The notes: generated from the letters alone by a model not told the origin. A DNA stretch of 64,000 nt from Schizochytrium sp. CCTCC M209059 (GCA_000818945.1 KN805381.1:291035-355034); one strand, 5' to 3'; shown: positions 10,201-20,859, counted from the stretch's first letter. Numbers and translations: made by a program.

Positions 10201-12078
10201 CAGCTCTGTGTAGCCGCTTTTCTCATCATCGAGACGAATCAATGGCTTTGCAGAAGGTACCTCAGACGCATTGGAAGTCTTTACGGAATCACCTTGACAG
10301 GCTGCTTGCGATACACCTAGGGCTTGCGTTGGTATTGCCTCTATTGATTGGAGGCCTTTTGCGACCTGGAGCTGTTTCCGCGCGCAATGCAGTGCTGGAC
10401 TCTGCAGACGATCCAGCATTGTCTCCAACTCGCTCGTCATTTCTTCGTCACGGATATATGGCAGAGACGAGGTTCGAGGTGGTGAGATGATGATGCTAGT
10501 GTTCGCTACGAGCTTGTCAGGGGTTCGATCCGGTTCACCTTGTGCCTCGCTGAACGAAGAATCCGACACCGGAGATACGGGTTCCATTGCCTCATCCTTT
10601 GGGCTTTGAAGTGATGGTGGAGACTTGCTGTCGTCTTTGTTAGGGGTGTCCTTGGGCTTTAAAAGCTCTCGCGCTACCTGGATTACGTTGTTGGTCCTTT
10701 GCAGAGCGAAACGAACTTGCTGCTCCGGGTGGCCGGCTGCGGTGAGCTTTCGACACAGCTGAGGATCCGGATTGATGAAATGAAGGTCGCTAAGGATCGT
10801 CAGTGCATCCTCACAAGGGATTTTGGAGCGTAAAAATCGGAAGGTGTCCTCGATAGCGGCACACTCATTGGTGCCCTTGGCCGGGATCTGACCTGGTTGC
10901 ACGATGATCTCCATTTTGAAGTTTTCTGGAAATACATGCTTGCTGGCAGTCTGAATGTCTGTTCTTGTGACAGTCACGACGCCACTTTCTGGCATAAATG
11001 AAGTGTGCATAAAATAGCGAAAGAGGTGCTTGTTTGTATCTCCCGGGAAGACGCAGTCGATTTCCGCATCTCCGAGAAGTTCCACGTTACATTTTAGACG
11101 AAGCTTGCCCACGGCTGGATCCCAGTGAACGCACGAGTCAGGGTCAGAAAGGCTCGAGTAGACCAAGACGCGCCTGCAGTTGCCTCGAGTCTGGTAGATG
11201 CGTACAATGGGTTGTACAGTGCGATCGACCTCGTCGGCAGATGGACCAAAGATGTTGAAGATATTGGTCTTCATGAGGCCTTTGTCAGCGATGCGAGGTA
11301 GGTGCTCGATGAGGAGCATGAAGGCAACCAGTGGTTTTCGATGTGGCACACCGTCATTTTGTATCGTGGACTGAAACTGCTGCAAGAAATGGCGCAGGGA
11401 AGGCTGCGCATGCATGAGAATATGTTGAGCGTCGTAGTTGACGCGCACACGTCTGTAATAAAAATCCTCGAGGGCCGCGTTAGTGTCGGGGAACTTGCCA
11501 ATAAAGGCAAAATATGCAGATAAGAAGAGGCGACACGTATGAACACCATTTTTACAGAAAATGGCAATAACATTCCGCGAGTCAAGGCTCAGGAAGAGTT
11601 TGACAGCGTGGCAGAGTCTAAAGAGGGTTTCCAACGAGGGTTTTGACTCTAGGTCACACTCTAGGACCTGGTAGCGCAGTCGGTGATAGTCCACCTTGCC
11701 GCTGAGGGAGGCCGCGGTCTTGCTTGAAGACAGACCGGTCCCGTTGCCACACGCGGAGCCTGCGCACGCGCCACTGAGGTTTACCATGAGGTAACGACGT
11801 CCGTATTTGCGCTCAAGAGCGCGGCCGAGCTCGGCAGCGTTGTTGCGATGAGCCTCCTTTTCGGTGCGCCTGTCCCATGGTTTTCCGACGGCCAGAATGC
11901 GCCGATGCATGCGCACGACATCGAGGTTTCTGGCCGTGGACGCCTTTTTTTGGCTCGTCGCACGGGCTCTGCTTGCGGCCTCACTGCCAGCGCCGATGCT
12001 TTGGTTGTCCCCGTCGCCTCCGAAGAGCAGGTTGAACATCGGGAGGCTCGAGAGCCCTTCAAGGAGGAGTCCCTCCAT
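7300..12078 (-). CDS. Formin with degenerate PTEN-like phosphatase/C2 domain and FH2 domain
   Basis: The protein has 1592 residues from ATG 12078 (MEGLLLEG); the same frame is open to 12357 but that extension is basic, Cys/Arg-rich and UTR-like. Domains in order: a PTEN/tensin-type dual-specificity-phosphatase-like region (about 45-200) whose P-loop reads FCKNGVHTCR with Cys175, so the usual H-C-x5-R loop is degraded and probably inactive; a C2-like region (about 210-360); a long disordered region with three repeats of the form D-(P/S)-x-QAL-x4-QKR (about 735-820, WH2-like); two copies of a K-M-L-x-x-GVPEGAV motif (about 890 and 937), as in the WASH subunit CCDC53; and an FH2 actin-nucleation domain (about 985-1490). 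A poly-proline FH1 is essentially missing, only PPPP being present. The family nucleates and elongates actin filaments; the PTEN-C2-FH2 order is that of plant class II formins. Confidence 0.85.
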   Translation of the reverse strand: MEGLLLEGLSSLPMFNLLFGGDGDNQSIGAGSEAASRARATSQKKASTARNLDVVRMHRRILAVGKPWDRRTEKEAHRNNAAELGRALERKYGRRYLMVNLSGACAGSACGNGTGLSSSKTAASLSGKVDYHRLRYQVLECDLESKPSLETLFRLCHAVKLFLSLDSRNVIAIFCKNGVHTCRLFLSAYFAFIGKFPDTNAALEDFYYRRVRVNYDAQHILMHAQPSLRHFLQQFQSTIQNDGVPHRKPLVAFMLLIEHLPRIADKGLMKTNIFNIFGPSADEVDRTVQPIVRIYQTRGNCRRVLVYSSLSDPDSCVHWDPAVGKLRLKCNVELLGDAEIDCVFPGDTNKHLFRYFMHTSFMPESGVVTVTRTDIQTASKHVFPENFKMEIIVQPGQIPAKGTNECAAIEDTFRFLRSKIPCEDALTILSDLHFINPDPQLCRKLTAAGHPEQQVRFALQRTNNVIQVARELLKPKDTPNKDDSKSPPSLQSPKDEAMEPVSPVSDSSFSEAQGEPDRTPDKLVANTSIIISPPRTSSLPYIRDEEMTSELETMLDRLQSPALHCARKQLQVAKGLQSIEAIPTQALGVSQAACQGDSVKTSNASEVPSAKPLIRLDDEKSGYTELSKVAKVDPAKKEVAGRRSSGAPCAALVQKGKDSSITDQDDSKMEETLLCDQTASRGKELKLEGQHTVLKKMDAEDTNISRLGELEQPILQKKATSSVRTACQSTTVDPRQALLKMLQKRGVNEPKADEQLTVKASQTCTSDPDPHQALMTIIQKRASPSQDDLVARSKNTAGDAPRAERTNPSGDSRQALMAMIQKRAPSCHAESPRSLGAKTIEPHTTSQNIAPQPLQGEMPERAGNTTRANSVEVAKSNVDTPKEVAKFKRMLSVGVPEGAVRAKMMQDNVDPALLFGVNTTVKSRGPPPPEYAKFDKMLKMGVPEGAVVAKMRLENLDPTWIGIGVEIGSRQQPGQQPVTKPRDNVRRKKFHWEAIPESRLKQNSIWTVSRGVAKFRRGAARAQDKLQIETKEVKARTEHDQHSAIACDQRSQQQQQRGRRGSLGSVASDGGLLSPTHVIADETDPDMKELELLFTMRPAAANASCASNAAQKAGTSSKPAAKAKKATRVALLDMKRSQNVSIGLKRIKLSGKDICTALNAFDDEVLTHERLQILQSAQMLPTQEEEKVLGGFRGNASTLGEAEQFLREIVLSVQEPKIRLDAMYFRAEFSERLQELNARVDLVRRACKSVRDSQSLQKVFQVVLLVGNKINAEGPASIRGFTVASLLKLSQTKSFNRKTTILDFIAQFATKRIPEVLDVDTELSVLGEAKRLQFAVFDAEESGLHMGYQAMMRAIKAAERETKADVRTPKGEARQNGAKFQVDAASADQAFASSDEGAASHGLERLCAFSRDVQDALSQLEASLEAMRDEYSNLLEFFCEEADLPAQDFFATLDTFLKSFGTAARNFRETQGRKAARERAERQRLTLKRSESLRGGCGRKGDTPGSSFETPRKAKSFRDPRPRAVGDSPCGNAQVSGRSSSLSFRTPQPRKLMQQENEVENCSENVSCSAGPKVRSKPLSQTPSLSKFLAEI

Positions 12079-12532
12079 GGCTTGCCGCTGCGGCGCCGCC
12101 TCGTATCGCGATGCGACCGCAAGGCTCTCCGGAGCGCCTCGACGCGGCTGCTGTTCGCGTTTGCTGCTGCCCACTCGTGCGCGTTCAGGCCTCGGCGTCA
12201 CCTCGCCGCCGCGACAAGGCGCACGCCGTGCTGGGGCATGGAAAGCCCATAACCGCCGTGCCGAGCACCCGTGGGACGATTTGGCCCAGGTGCAAAGGCA
12301 GTGCAGTTCAAGGTGTGTGCGCTTGCGTTGCGTAGCGTTGCATACGCTCCCATCCATCGTTTTCTACGATAACAGCGAGAGCGATGTGGATGGCGATGAG
12401 ATGATAATGAGGATCACAACGGCGATGATTCAGGAGAGGGATAGCTTGGCCTAGGCCTGGGCAAGATGACGCAAAGGCGGGATTCATGGCATCCACGATA
12501 AACAGGCTAGGGAGGCTGCCGGCGACGCAGGT
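12079..12532. other. Intergenic region between tandem formin and K+ channel genes
   Basis: No separate gene is seen. The part up to 12357 is open in the formin frame and probably is formin 5'UTR. The rest would be its promoter and the 3'UTR of the channel gene. Confidence 0.45.
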
Positions 12533-15500
12533 TTACATAGACATAGGGCTGGTCCGAGCGTAAATTACGGAGGAAAAAAAAGGCGCGCGCGGTGTAAGAT
12601 TGACAAGAATTGTGGGCTTGCCGTATTTAGGATGGTTCATACCGTGTCCATACCCACGAAAGAGGCCGAGACAGAGTGCTTGGTTACGCTCGAGGGTGGC
12701 CACGAAGAGTTCGGCAAAAGGTCTGCCGTGAAAAGCTTTTGGGACCTGCACGAGACGAAATCCATTGTAGTCACCTTGCGCGGCGCCCTGCTTACCAGCG
12801 AGCTTGATGAGCTTTTGCACAAGCAAAAAAATAAGCCCACAGCCACCACCCATGTACGATGAAAAGAGGATAAAGAAGATGCTCGAGGCGCTCCAGCTCT
12901 CTCCTGCCGCATAAGTTTCGTTGAGAAGAATGGGCCACACACTTGATGTGAGCTGATTAAGCATTTTGACGGAATCTTTCTGCGCAGTGTTCTCGCTCGT
13001 TAAATGGAGTGAAGAAGCAACGCGGGTCCATATGGAATTGGAACGCTCTTTTTCCCCAGAAGCCATCTTTTGCGGACGCACAGTCTCGGCAAAGGCCTGG
13101 TCCAGAATAAGTCGCCGCCACGAAGATTCGTGTAGGTATTGACCATTATTGGCACTGTTAATGTGGGTATGCACACGCAAAAATTTGAGGTGAAAAGTAT
13201 CAATGAGACTGGTCACCACACGGTGCGAGGAAATAATGTAACGGTCGACGTCAGCAGCTTCGACTGCCTTGCTCGAAGCAAAGACGTCTGGAATATAGCT
13301 CTCGAAAATATCAGAGAAAATGACAATATCCGAGGCCTCGCGAATACCCGCTCGTAAAAGGTCGTGGGCCACACAAGATTCACCGAGCATCCACACCAAG
13401 TTGGGCAACATGCAGATGCGCTCCCAAATCATTTCGCTCGGAGGTGCGGAAACGAGCCAGAGAATCCATACGGGGGCTTTGCCATCGGTTTCTCGCCGCG
13501 AGTGCAGCGAGCGCACAAACATTTCAATAGGAGACTGAGGCGGGCAACATAGGATCACGTGGCGATGACGACTATCAGGTCCATTTTCCGACTCGGAGAG
13601 CTCATTCCAGGATTTGACAAAGGCGCTCGTCAGCGAGCGTCGCGGAGCATCGTTCGTGTCGGAGACCTCGTCAATGTCGGCCGGAAGACCTCGATGCGGC
13701 TCGAGGCGGTTTTCTTCGTCGAAAAAGTCCGCGGCCGCGCTTGAGCTTGTCTGATGGTGCATCATCGCATGGTTGTAGTCCCCATTCCCATCATTCGTCC
13801 CCCCTGCCCTGCTGATGCCTTCAAAGGAAACTAGCGTAGGCGAAGCTGTCGTGCCAGGGTTTGAGCTGCTTGAGCGGGATAAGAGCGAAGTGCGTAGGCG
13901 CGAAGCGCGGCGTTTCCGGATTCTTGACGGAACTTCTCCCGAGCGAATGTCGTAGTCTTCCTTTCGCGTGTGGAAGAGCTCATCCAGGTTGTTGCCGCGA
14001 CCAAGAAAGACGACGTGATCACCCATGGTGATTTCCTGATGGGCATTTCGAAAAAATTCAATCTCACGGTCCTCGCCTTTAGTAAAGTAAGCATCCTCCT
14101 CGCGGATCACGGCCAGGACAATAACAGAGAAGTCGCGATGCATTGTAATGGCAAGCTCGAGACGGGACCAGCCCACAAAGGGATTCTTTGATTGAATGAC
14201 CATCACCTCGAGCTCGTTTTGCAGCCCTCGGCTGTAGTTGCGGAGCGTCACGATGGGGGCGGCGTCGATGCGGCCGCAGGCACAATTTTTTTTCTTCTTG
14301 GCCTTGGCGCTGCGCGACTTGCTGCCAAGTGTCGCTCGAGTGAGATGCCGTTGACTTTGAAAGAGAAAACCATTGTGGGATTCATGTAGAGCGTTTCGGC
14401 GCGCGGCCTCGTCGCCGTCCTCGACAGCATTGGTGTTGTCATTATTGTCGTCGGCGTCACTCTCGTCGCTGTCGGCATGATGCTCAGAGTGCACGTGGCC
14501 GATGTGGCTCCCGAGCTCGAGATCGTAGCTCACGTCAGGGCCTGGTTTGTTTCGGTTTCTGTCATCAGAGCCATCGTTGGCAACGGATACGCCGCGGTCT
14601 TCGCCAACAAAAAAGTTTGTAATTACAGTGCTGAGACCAGGCACAAGACAAGAGGCCGCAAGAACCTCTTGCTGGAAGGCATCGAGCGAGATGGTCATGA
14701 GATTGCGCTCCATGAGCGGAGACTGGTCTCGGCGCGTCGTTTCATCGATATTTGTCGCATGATCAAAGAGGAACTGTTTGTTGAACTCATGAAAGAGCAC
14801 AATGACCAAAAGCTGGTCCGTGTGAATATTCTGGTGCGTGGACCAGGCGCGAAGGAGAGTGCGGTAATCGCGTGAATACAGACGATTGCGAGCTGAGGAG
14901 GCATGCTGGACCCTGTGCATGCCCCGCTGCATGTCCTCAAATATTTCTCGAGTGCGCCAGTCGCTTCCGCATGCTGACCCAATATCTTCAGAGCTGATGC
15001 TCTCCTTGCGTTGCAGGTCGGCAACATGCATGGGTCGCATGCCCATTGCGGTGGCCTGGGAACTCGACCCCTGCGCACCCTGATACGCGTTGCGGTAAAA
15101 TGCGTCAGAATACACGTGCAAGGTGGGGAGCACAAAGACGGCTCGAGCCTGCAAGATCTCGCATCGGTTGAGATCGCGTGCATCAAGAAGCGAGCCCTCG
15201 AAGAGAGAAATGTAGGCACGCTGGTATCCGAGCGAGACACGAGCAAGCATAGACTCTGAAACTGTGTTTTCGCTCATGGCAACAACATAGTTGGCGCCTC
15301 CGAGAACGGTAGTCTTTTCAGAAAGAAGCATACTATGCAATTCGTCACCTTCATCGTGCAAAATGGCCTGGCCGCGCACGACGCGACGAGCACGACGCAC
15401 AGGGTTAAAGTAGTACAACACATGGCCGAGAAGAGCATCGTCGAGGTGGCCATGCACCACAACATGCGCATTGTGCGTCCTCGCTACATAACGTAGGTGT

Positions 15501-16814
15501 TTGCGATCGCGAGATTTGCGCAAAAGCTCGCGAATGCGACCCACCGAGTAGGGAAGAAGGACAATGAAGACCGCGATCGAAATGGCTGCGACGGCTCGCG
15601 AATACTGATTCGAGGGTGCTGTTCATTTTCGCCCCAAAGAGCAAAAGGTTTGTGTTCGTAAAGCATTGTTAGTGTTTTGCTTTGAAACTCGCCAAGATTG
15701 AATTGCGCAGAAAAGGAGGAAACGTACTGACGTCGCCGTAGCCGACAGTCGAAAGCGTGACGATAATAAAGTAGATTGACACAGCAAAGCTGGTGCAAGG
15801 ATACTCGCCGTCGCCATCACTCTGGGCAAAGACGGCCTCCCTCACGGGAAAGTTGTTTTGTGTCCACTCGAAACAAGCAACCATCGTGACGCATATTGCA
15901 ATGCCCGAGGTGATAAAGAGCACGGACTCGCCCTTGAGAGACGTCTGGTTGTAAATAAAGCCAAGCTCAAAGCGTAGCATCCAAATACGTAAAAACCCAG
16001 GCACATAGATGGCGCGAGCGCTAGGTACACACATGGCTACGAAAAAAGGAAAGGCCGTAACGAGATCCGCCACGATGGTCATGTACAAAATGTAACGAAA
16101 CTTGTAAGAGCCAGCGTAGAATATGCGGAAGGGAAGCCAGATGAAGAGCGTAACAATGGAAAAGATGCATTGGGGAATCAAGAGCTCAATTGTGCGAGGT
16201 GTTTCCATGTACGGCGAGGGCAGATTTGCCGGGTTGTTGCATGGACCATTGGCGCGTTGCACATCGTGCTGGCGCTCTGCAAAATAGAGAAAGACCCAGA
16301 CAGTGTCAACGAAACAAGGGAGCAGAAAAATGAAAAAGAGGCCTGGTCGACCAAGCCGCTGGACTTCAAAGAGAATTTTCGTGCGCAGTCGGCGATACAG
16401 ACGGACAGCATCAGATCGCCAAGACGAGAAACTACATCTGCACCGATTGCGATTCTGAAGGGGCGCCTTTTTCGTCGTACGTCGTCGGCCATAGAGTGAG
16501 GTGGAGATGCCTGAATCGAGTTTCCGGACATCGAATTCTTGTTCGCGGCTGCTCGTTCGGTGTTGAATGCGAGAGCCCAAGGGTGACACCATGTCATCAT
16601 CGTCATCATCGCCAATTGTGAGCGCGGAACTGCTGCCTTGCCCGCTATCATTGTTGCTGCTGAGTCTGCTCGCAGGGTTGACGCCAGGATCCGAGATGGC
16701 GTCTCCGAGATTGATATTCGACGTATCGTCAGAGACGAGTAGGTCAACGCCTTCGTTGTGGGCGAGGCCGCTCGTTCCCTCCAGCCTCTGCGACGCTGTT
16801 CTGCTCCGCCTCAT
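12533..16814 (-). CDS. Slo/BK-type calcium-gated-like potassium channel (two exons)
   Basis: Exon 1 is 16814-15728, the intron 15727-15619 (GTACGT...AACAG, 109 nt) and exon 2 15618-12533, giving about 1390 residues. Joining restores TVGYGDVTPSNQYSR followed by an S6 helix ending in PYSVGR, so the splice falls inside the selectivity-filter loop. Start chosen: ATG 16814 (MRRSRTAS). A disordered, Asp-rich N-terminus of about 150 residues precedes segments S1-S5, a pore helix, the K+ filter TVGYGD and S6. The S4-like segment (RIWMLRFELG) has only two Arg, so voltage sensing may be weak. The cytosolic part shows two RCK-like Rossmann regions, one beginning HVVVHGHL just after S6 and one containing RHVILCCPPQS, with a long acidic, Ser-rich insertion between. 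No obvious calcium bowl is seen, so the gating ligand is unknown. The family conducts K+ across the plasma membrane. Confidence 0.88.
15619..15727 (-). other. Intron of the K+ channel gene
   Basis: 109-nt GT-AG intron, donor GTACGT, acceptor AACAG. A nearer CAG acceptor was considered but would delete the conserved Pro after GDVT and shorten the filter-to-S6 spacing. Confidence 0.85.
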
Positions 16815-18217
16815 GCTTGCGATTTCTCTTTTTTCCTCTTCTCGTTCCAAGTCCAGGCAGGCAAACGAGTTCGCGTCTCTGTTTCCACGCGCGGCGACCG
16901 GACGGGGGAACGACTGCACTCGCTGTAGGCCGCACGGGCTGCCAACGCGCCGCCGACCGGCAGGCCCTCTAGCTTTTGCTTGCTTTTGGCATTCCACGTT
17001 ATCGTGCAAGAGACAAAACATTCCTCCTGCCTGCCAAGAAAAAAAAACCTAGCTGGTAGACTGAATAGGCTCCTACCACGAGAACTTGAAGTTGAAAACA
17101 AGTGAGGTTGGCCCGATTTCGATCGGCAGGCAGAGGAAGAAGAATTCGAGAGATGTATCCAAAAGTCTGCGATTCTTTTCAAGATGAGGTGCCAGGCTCG
17201 ACGATGCTTTTTTTTTAGGATCCGTAGAAAGGCACCTTCACAATCTTTCTTGGCTCCTGATGAGTTGAGGGATAGGAGTGTTAATAACTCCTCGCCGGGA
17301 ATGAATAGGCTACCACGAGAACTTGAAGTTGAAATAGGTAAAGTTGGCCCGATTACGATCGGCGATACCTTTTGCGAACAACGAGAACGTTAGTCCTTTA
17401 CGAATACGAATACGAAACGACCGACAGCGACCATTTATGTCGCGCAAACTGCACCACTTTCTTTCGAGAGGCACGAGACAACGTCGCGACGCCGGCCTTG
17501 CTCTCATATAGCCGTCTAACGTCGCATTGCCTAGCCCATCGTCGTGCCGTAAGGCCTGCGAATGTCACATGCTCCTTTATCTCGCTGAGACCGCATCTCA
17601 TTTTTTTTTCGATGATCGACCATGTGCAAGCAAATCGTGGCCAATTGCCAACTTTTGACGAGCAGCCAGCCGGCCACTTAGCCAGACGGACAGACAAACG
17701 AATAGACAGACAGACAGACACTCGCCGACTACCTCGCGCCAGTCATGTTCCTGATTGATTGCCCCGCGCGGAAGCAGGCTGTTGCCGTCCGCAGCCCCGT
17801 ATTGGTGCACACCCACTTTCTCGCTCCCTCGCTCCCTCGTTCATCCAGGGTCGCGTGCTCGCTTTGCATACCTCCTCGGCGCAGCATCACGCTAGGCGCC
17901 GCTGCAGACCCAATTGGCGAGGCGGGAGGCGGGAGACGGGAGACGGGGGACGAGGCGAGCTGCCTGCCTGCGCGAGGCCTTCTCTCCCTCCGGTCGCAAC
18001 GCTCGGGCCACGACTCGTGCGCGCGCGCGTACTGTATCGACGCCCAGGGCGGCGGCTCGAATTCGAGTGCCGCGAGGAGCAAGCAAGCAGCACGTGCACG
18101 GGCACGTGCAGCAAAAGCAAAAGCAAGAGCAAAAGTAAAAGCAACAGCAAAGCGTCCGTCCACGAGCGCACGCAGCTGCAGCGGCTCAGCTCGGCCCTCT
18201 TGGGCTCGTCAAAGAAG
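16815..18217. other. Divergent intergenic region with a duplicated 65-bp element
   Basis: It lies between the K+ channel (-) and TBL2-like (+) genes. It carries two diverged copies of a ~65-bp sequence (17062-17128 and 17301-17364). The last part is open in the frame of the downstream gene from 17759, but its sequence (AAGCAA/AAAGC runs) looks untranslated. Confidence 0.5.
17062..17364. repeat. Diverged direct repeat pair, about 65 bp each
   Basis: Copy 1 is 17062-17128 and copy 2 is 17301-17364. Shared blocks include GAATAGGCT, TACCACGAGAACTTGAAG, GTTGGCCCGATT and CGATCGGC, in the same order and spacing apart from small indels. Confidence 0.85.
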
Positions 18218-20110
18218 ATGATCGTCCCCGTGCTGCTGGTGATGGTCACTGTGCTGATTGTGGTTGGGTCGTTTCTGTACGGCGTACTGAGCGTCTTCGA
18301 GCCCTCGCTCCTGGGCAGCGACGAGACGTCCGGGCGCACGGGACGGCGCAAGTGGGCCAACAGGGCACGCGAGCAAAGGCGACACCACCAACGACGTCTG
18401 CCAAGATCGCAGCAAAAGGACTCAGCGAGACGGACTTCGTCGAAGCGAGATTCCTCGAAACGCGACAGTGTTGTCCGCACAGAAATTTTCGGAGACGACG
18501 ACATGCCGGAGATGAGTCGTTTGCGACGCAGAAGCGCGAGACAAGCAGGAAATGAGGCAGAGGCAGAGAAATTTGGCTTTGGAGAAGAAAGGAAAAGAAA
18601 GTCGAACGCGGCCACGGATTCAGATTCAGATTCGGATTCGGATTCGGATTCGCATTCGCATTCGGACGCGAACTCTGTGGACTCACAGTCGGGTCATGAA
18701 GCCCTCAATGCCAAGCAGCTCATCGAAGACTTTAGTGCTCGATTTCGAACCGCCTTTGGAGCCCGTCGTGGTGCCAGCAGAGAGCACAATGGACCCCGCG
18801 ATGAGATGGCATTTGTGCATGGCGTCTCGGGCGCGCTGCGTGGGGCTGGTGCGCTTCTGTTGGCCCCCGTGGCCGCAACCGGTGCCATGGCTGCTGATGG
18901 CGCACTGAATCTTCGCGCTAGGCGGATGCCGCGGCAGTTATCGCTTCAGAGAAGCTTTTCGTCGCGCGAGGAGGATCTTGCTCGAGATGAGTCTCGGCAC
19001 TTTGTTCCTCAAGTTGGCGAGCGATTTGCCGAAGGGGCAATCCAGCATCATCCGTGCCTGGTGACGACGATGAAGGCGCACGAGGAACTGACTACAGCGG
19101 TGGCGTTTTCACCGAGCGGACAATACGTCGCCACGGCTGGCGGCGAGCATGAGAGCGAGATCCGACTGAGTCTTCGGGCGACCCTGGTCGAAGACGAGGC
19201 TCTGGCACGTTCACATGTGATCCGTCTCCCCGTGGATGACTGGGTCGGCGCGCTGACCTTTTCCAAGGACAGCTTCTTTCTCGTGGTGGGCACGGGTGTT
19301 CTGGGACAGATTCTGGTGTATCACGTGTATCGTCGATTTTCCACCAAACCGACGCTTGAGGCTTCGTTTGCAAGCGATCACGTGGGGCCCATTCGGCACT
19401 TGAACATGTCGACGGTGCCCGGAACAGACACGCACTACATTGCGAGTGCGGCCTCGGAAGGTGACACGGCGCTCAAGTTTTGGAGTTTCGGGACGTCGAA
19501 GCCCAAGTTGCTGCACAAGTTTGAGCTTGGAGATCGCTTTGCCCTGGTCGAAAAGGTGCGTTTCTCGTCGACGGGCAAGTTGCTGGCCGTGGTGGGTCGC
19601 GAGGACGCTTTCGAGGACATTTCAAGCAGCGCCCTTTTTTTCATGGTGCGCTTTGCGCATGTCGGCCGCGTGCGCAAGATGTGGACGGTGCATCGCATTG
19701 ACGAAGCCAAAGTCCCCGAGGAGGATAGCGAAGGTGTCAGCGACGTGAGTTTTGCGCAGCGATCTTCCAAGCTGGCGATCCTCCAGGGCGCATCGTGGAA
19801 GGTCCTCAAGGTCCGTGATGGCCGCCTTGCGCGTCTTGACTCGTACGACAACATGGATCCCGCGGCGCAGCCATTTTCCGCGATCGCGCTCGCGGACCGC
19901 CAGCAGATGGTGGTCACGTCTCGGGACGGGAATCTGCATTATTTCCAACTTCGCGAGGACGGCAAGGTGCCGCGTCTCGCGGAGGTCATCAACGGCGCGC
20001 AGGACTCTGTCATTCAGAGCATTTCCGTGGGGCCGGAGGACGACCAGATTGCTTCGTTGGGGGCCAACTCTGCCTCGGCGCGCATCTGGTCTTTGGGCGA
20101 GGAGTCCTGA
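18218..20110 (+). CDS. Membrane-anchored WD40 protein, TBL2-like
   Basis: The protein is 630 residues from ATG 18218. The reading frame is open 459 bases further upstream, but the transmembrane segment immediately after this Met (about residues 2-24, aliphatic) fits a signal-anchor at the true N-terminus. A basic and Ser/Asp-rich linker follows, including an SDSDSDSD tract encoded by a GATTCG hexamer array near 18615-18666. A WD40-type beta-propeller occupies about residues 285-630, beginning LVTTMKAHEELTTAVAFSPSG and ending ARIWSLGEES, with degenerate WD dipeptides. A single N-terminal anchor followed by a propeller is the layout of transducin-beta-like 2, an ER protein linked to stress signalling. 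Sec12/PREB was considered but has a C-terminal membrane segment. The assignment to TBL2 is moderate; the WD40 assignment is firm. Confidence 0.7.
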   Translation: MIVPVLLVMVTVLIVVGSFLYGVLSVFEPSLLGSDETSGRTGRRKWANRAREQRRHHQRRLPRSQQKDSARRTSSKRDSSKRDSVVRTEIFGDDDMPEMSRLRRRSARQAGNEAEAEKFGFGEERKRKSNAATDSDSDSDSDSDSHSHSDANSVDSQSGHEALNAKQLIEDFSARFRTAFGARRGASREHNGPRDEMAFVHGVSGALRGAGALLLAPVAATGAMAADGALNLRARRMPRQLSLQRSFSSREEDLARDESRHFVPQVGERFAEGAIQHHPCLVTTMKAHEELTTAVAFSPSGQYVATAGGEHESEIRLSLRATLVEDEALARSHVIRLPVDDWVGALTFSKDSFFLVVGTGVLGQILVYHVYRRFSTKPTLEASFASDHVGPIRHLNMSTVPGTDTHYIASAASEGDTALKFWSFGTSKPKLLHKFELGDRFALVEKVRFSSTGKLLAVVGREDAFEDISSSALFFMVRFAHVGRVRKMWTVHRIDEAKVPEEDSEGVSDVSFAQRSSKLAILQGASWKVLKVRDGRLARLDSYDNMDPAAQPFSAIALADRQQMVVTSRDGNLHYFQLREDGKVPRLAEVINGAQDSVIQSISVGPEDDQIASLGANSASARIWSLGEES

Positions 20111-20827
20111 CCCGCTCGCTGTTCGTTGCCCTCGCTAGGCCGACCTCGCCGTTTCCGCATCATGATGACTATTATTATACGTACTACACGGGCTAGCTAG
20201 CTTCTTGTTATTGTTCCATTTGTTGATGACTCCTCGTCTTTTGTGTCTCTTTCTTCTCCCAATCTCCCGGCCAGGTAGTAGCACGGGAAAGGGGGGTCGG
20301 TTCGTGGTTGTTGCTCGCCACGGTTGGTCACCAGCCAGCCAGCCAGCCAGCCCGCCAGCCCGCCATGGGCAGTGGTGGCTGTGGCTCGACCAGCCCTCCC
20401 GACAGCCACCATGGCCATTCTCCGCGCCTCGAGCACACCATGCGCGGCCCGGCCACGCACTGCATGTAAGTCAACCCGGAGAAGAGCCGGACGGCGAGCC
20501 CTCGTGAACCCTGCACGCGCGGGCCCTCCCTCATCACGGCCGCGCATCACGAAAGGTTGATTACACACCCCCTCCTCCTCCTCCTCCTCGCCACGTGCCG
20601 CGCCAAGACGCGAGGCAGGCACGGCGAGGCCACGCGACGCGACGCGCGGCGAGGAAGCGAGGAAGCGAGGAAAGCGCTTCTCTCGCCGTGGCCCAGTTTC
20701 TCGAGACGAGCCAAGCGAGCGAGCGAGCGAGTTGGTTACGTACACTGTCCTCGCAGCAAGCAAGTGCTTGGCTTGCTCGTGTCGCTGCGATCATCGCCCT
20801 CGCGCCCTTCTCGGTGTACGCGAGCGA

Positions 20828-20828
<1 letters not shown>

Positions 20829-20859
<31 letters not shown>

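Noticed and set aside
15580..15590. CAG acceptor closer to the K+ channel exon 2 reading frame (about 39 nt downstream)
   Set aside because: It keeps the frame but deletes the Pro-containing loop TPSNQYSRAVAA between filter and S6. The upstream AACAG restores the expected spacing.
18218..20110. Sec12/PREB identity for the WD40 protein
   Set aside because: PREB/Sec12 has a C-terminal TM segment after the propeller; here the only TM is at the N-terminus.
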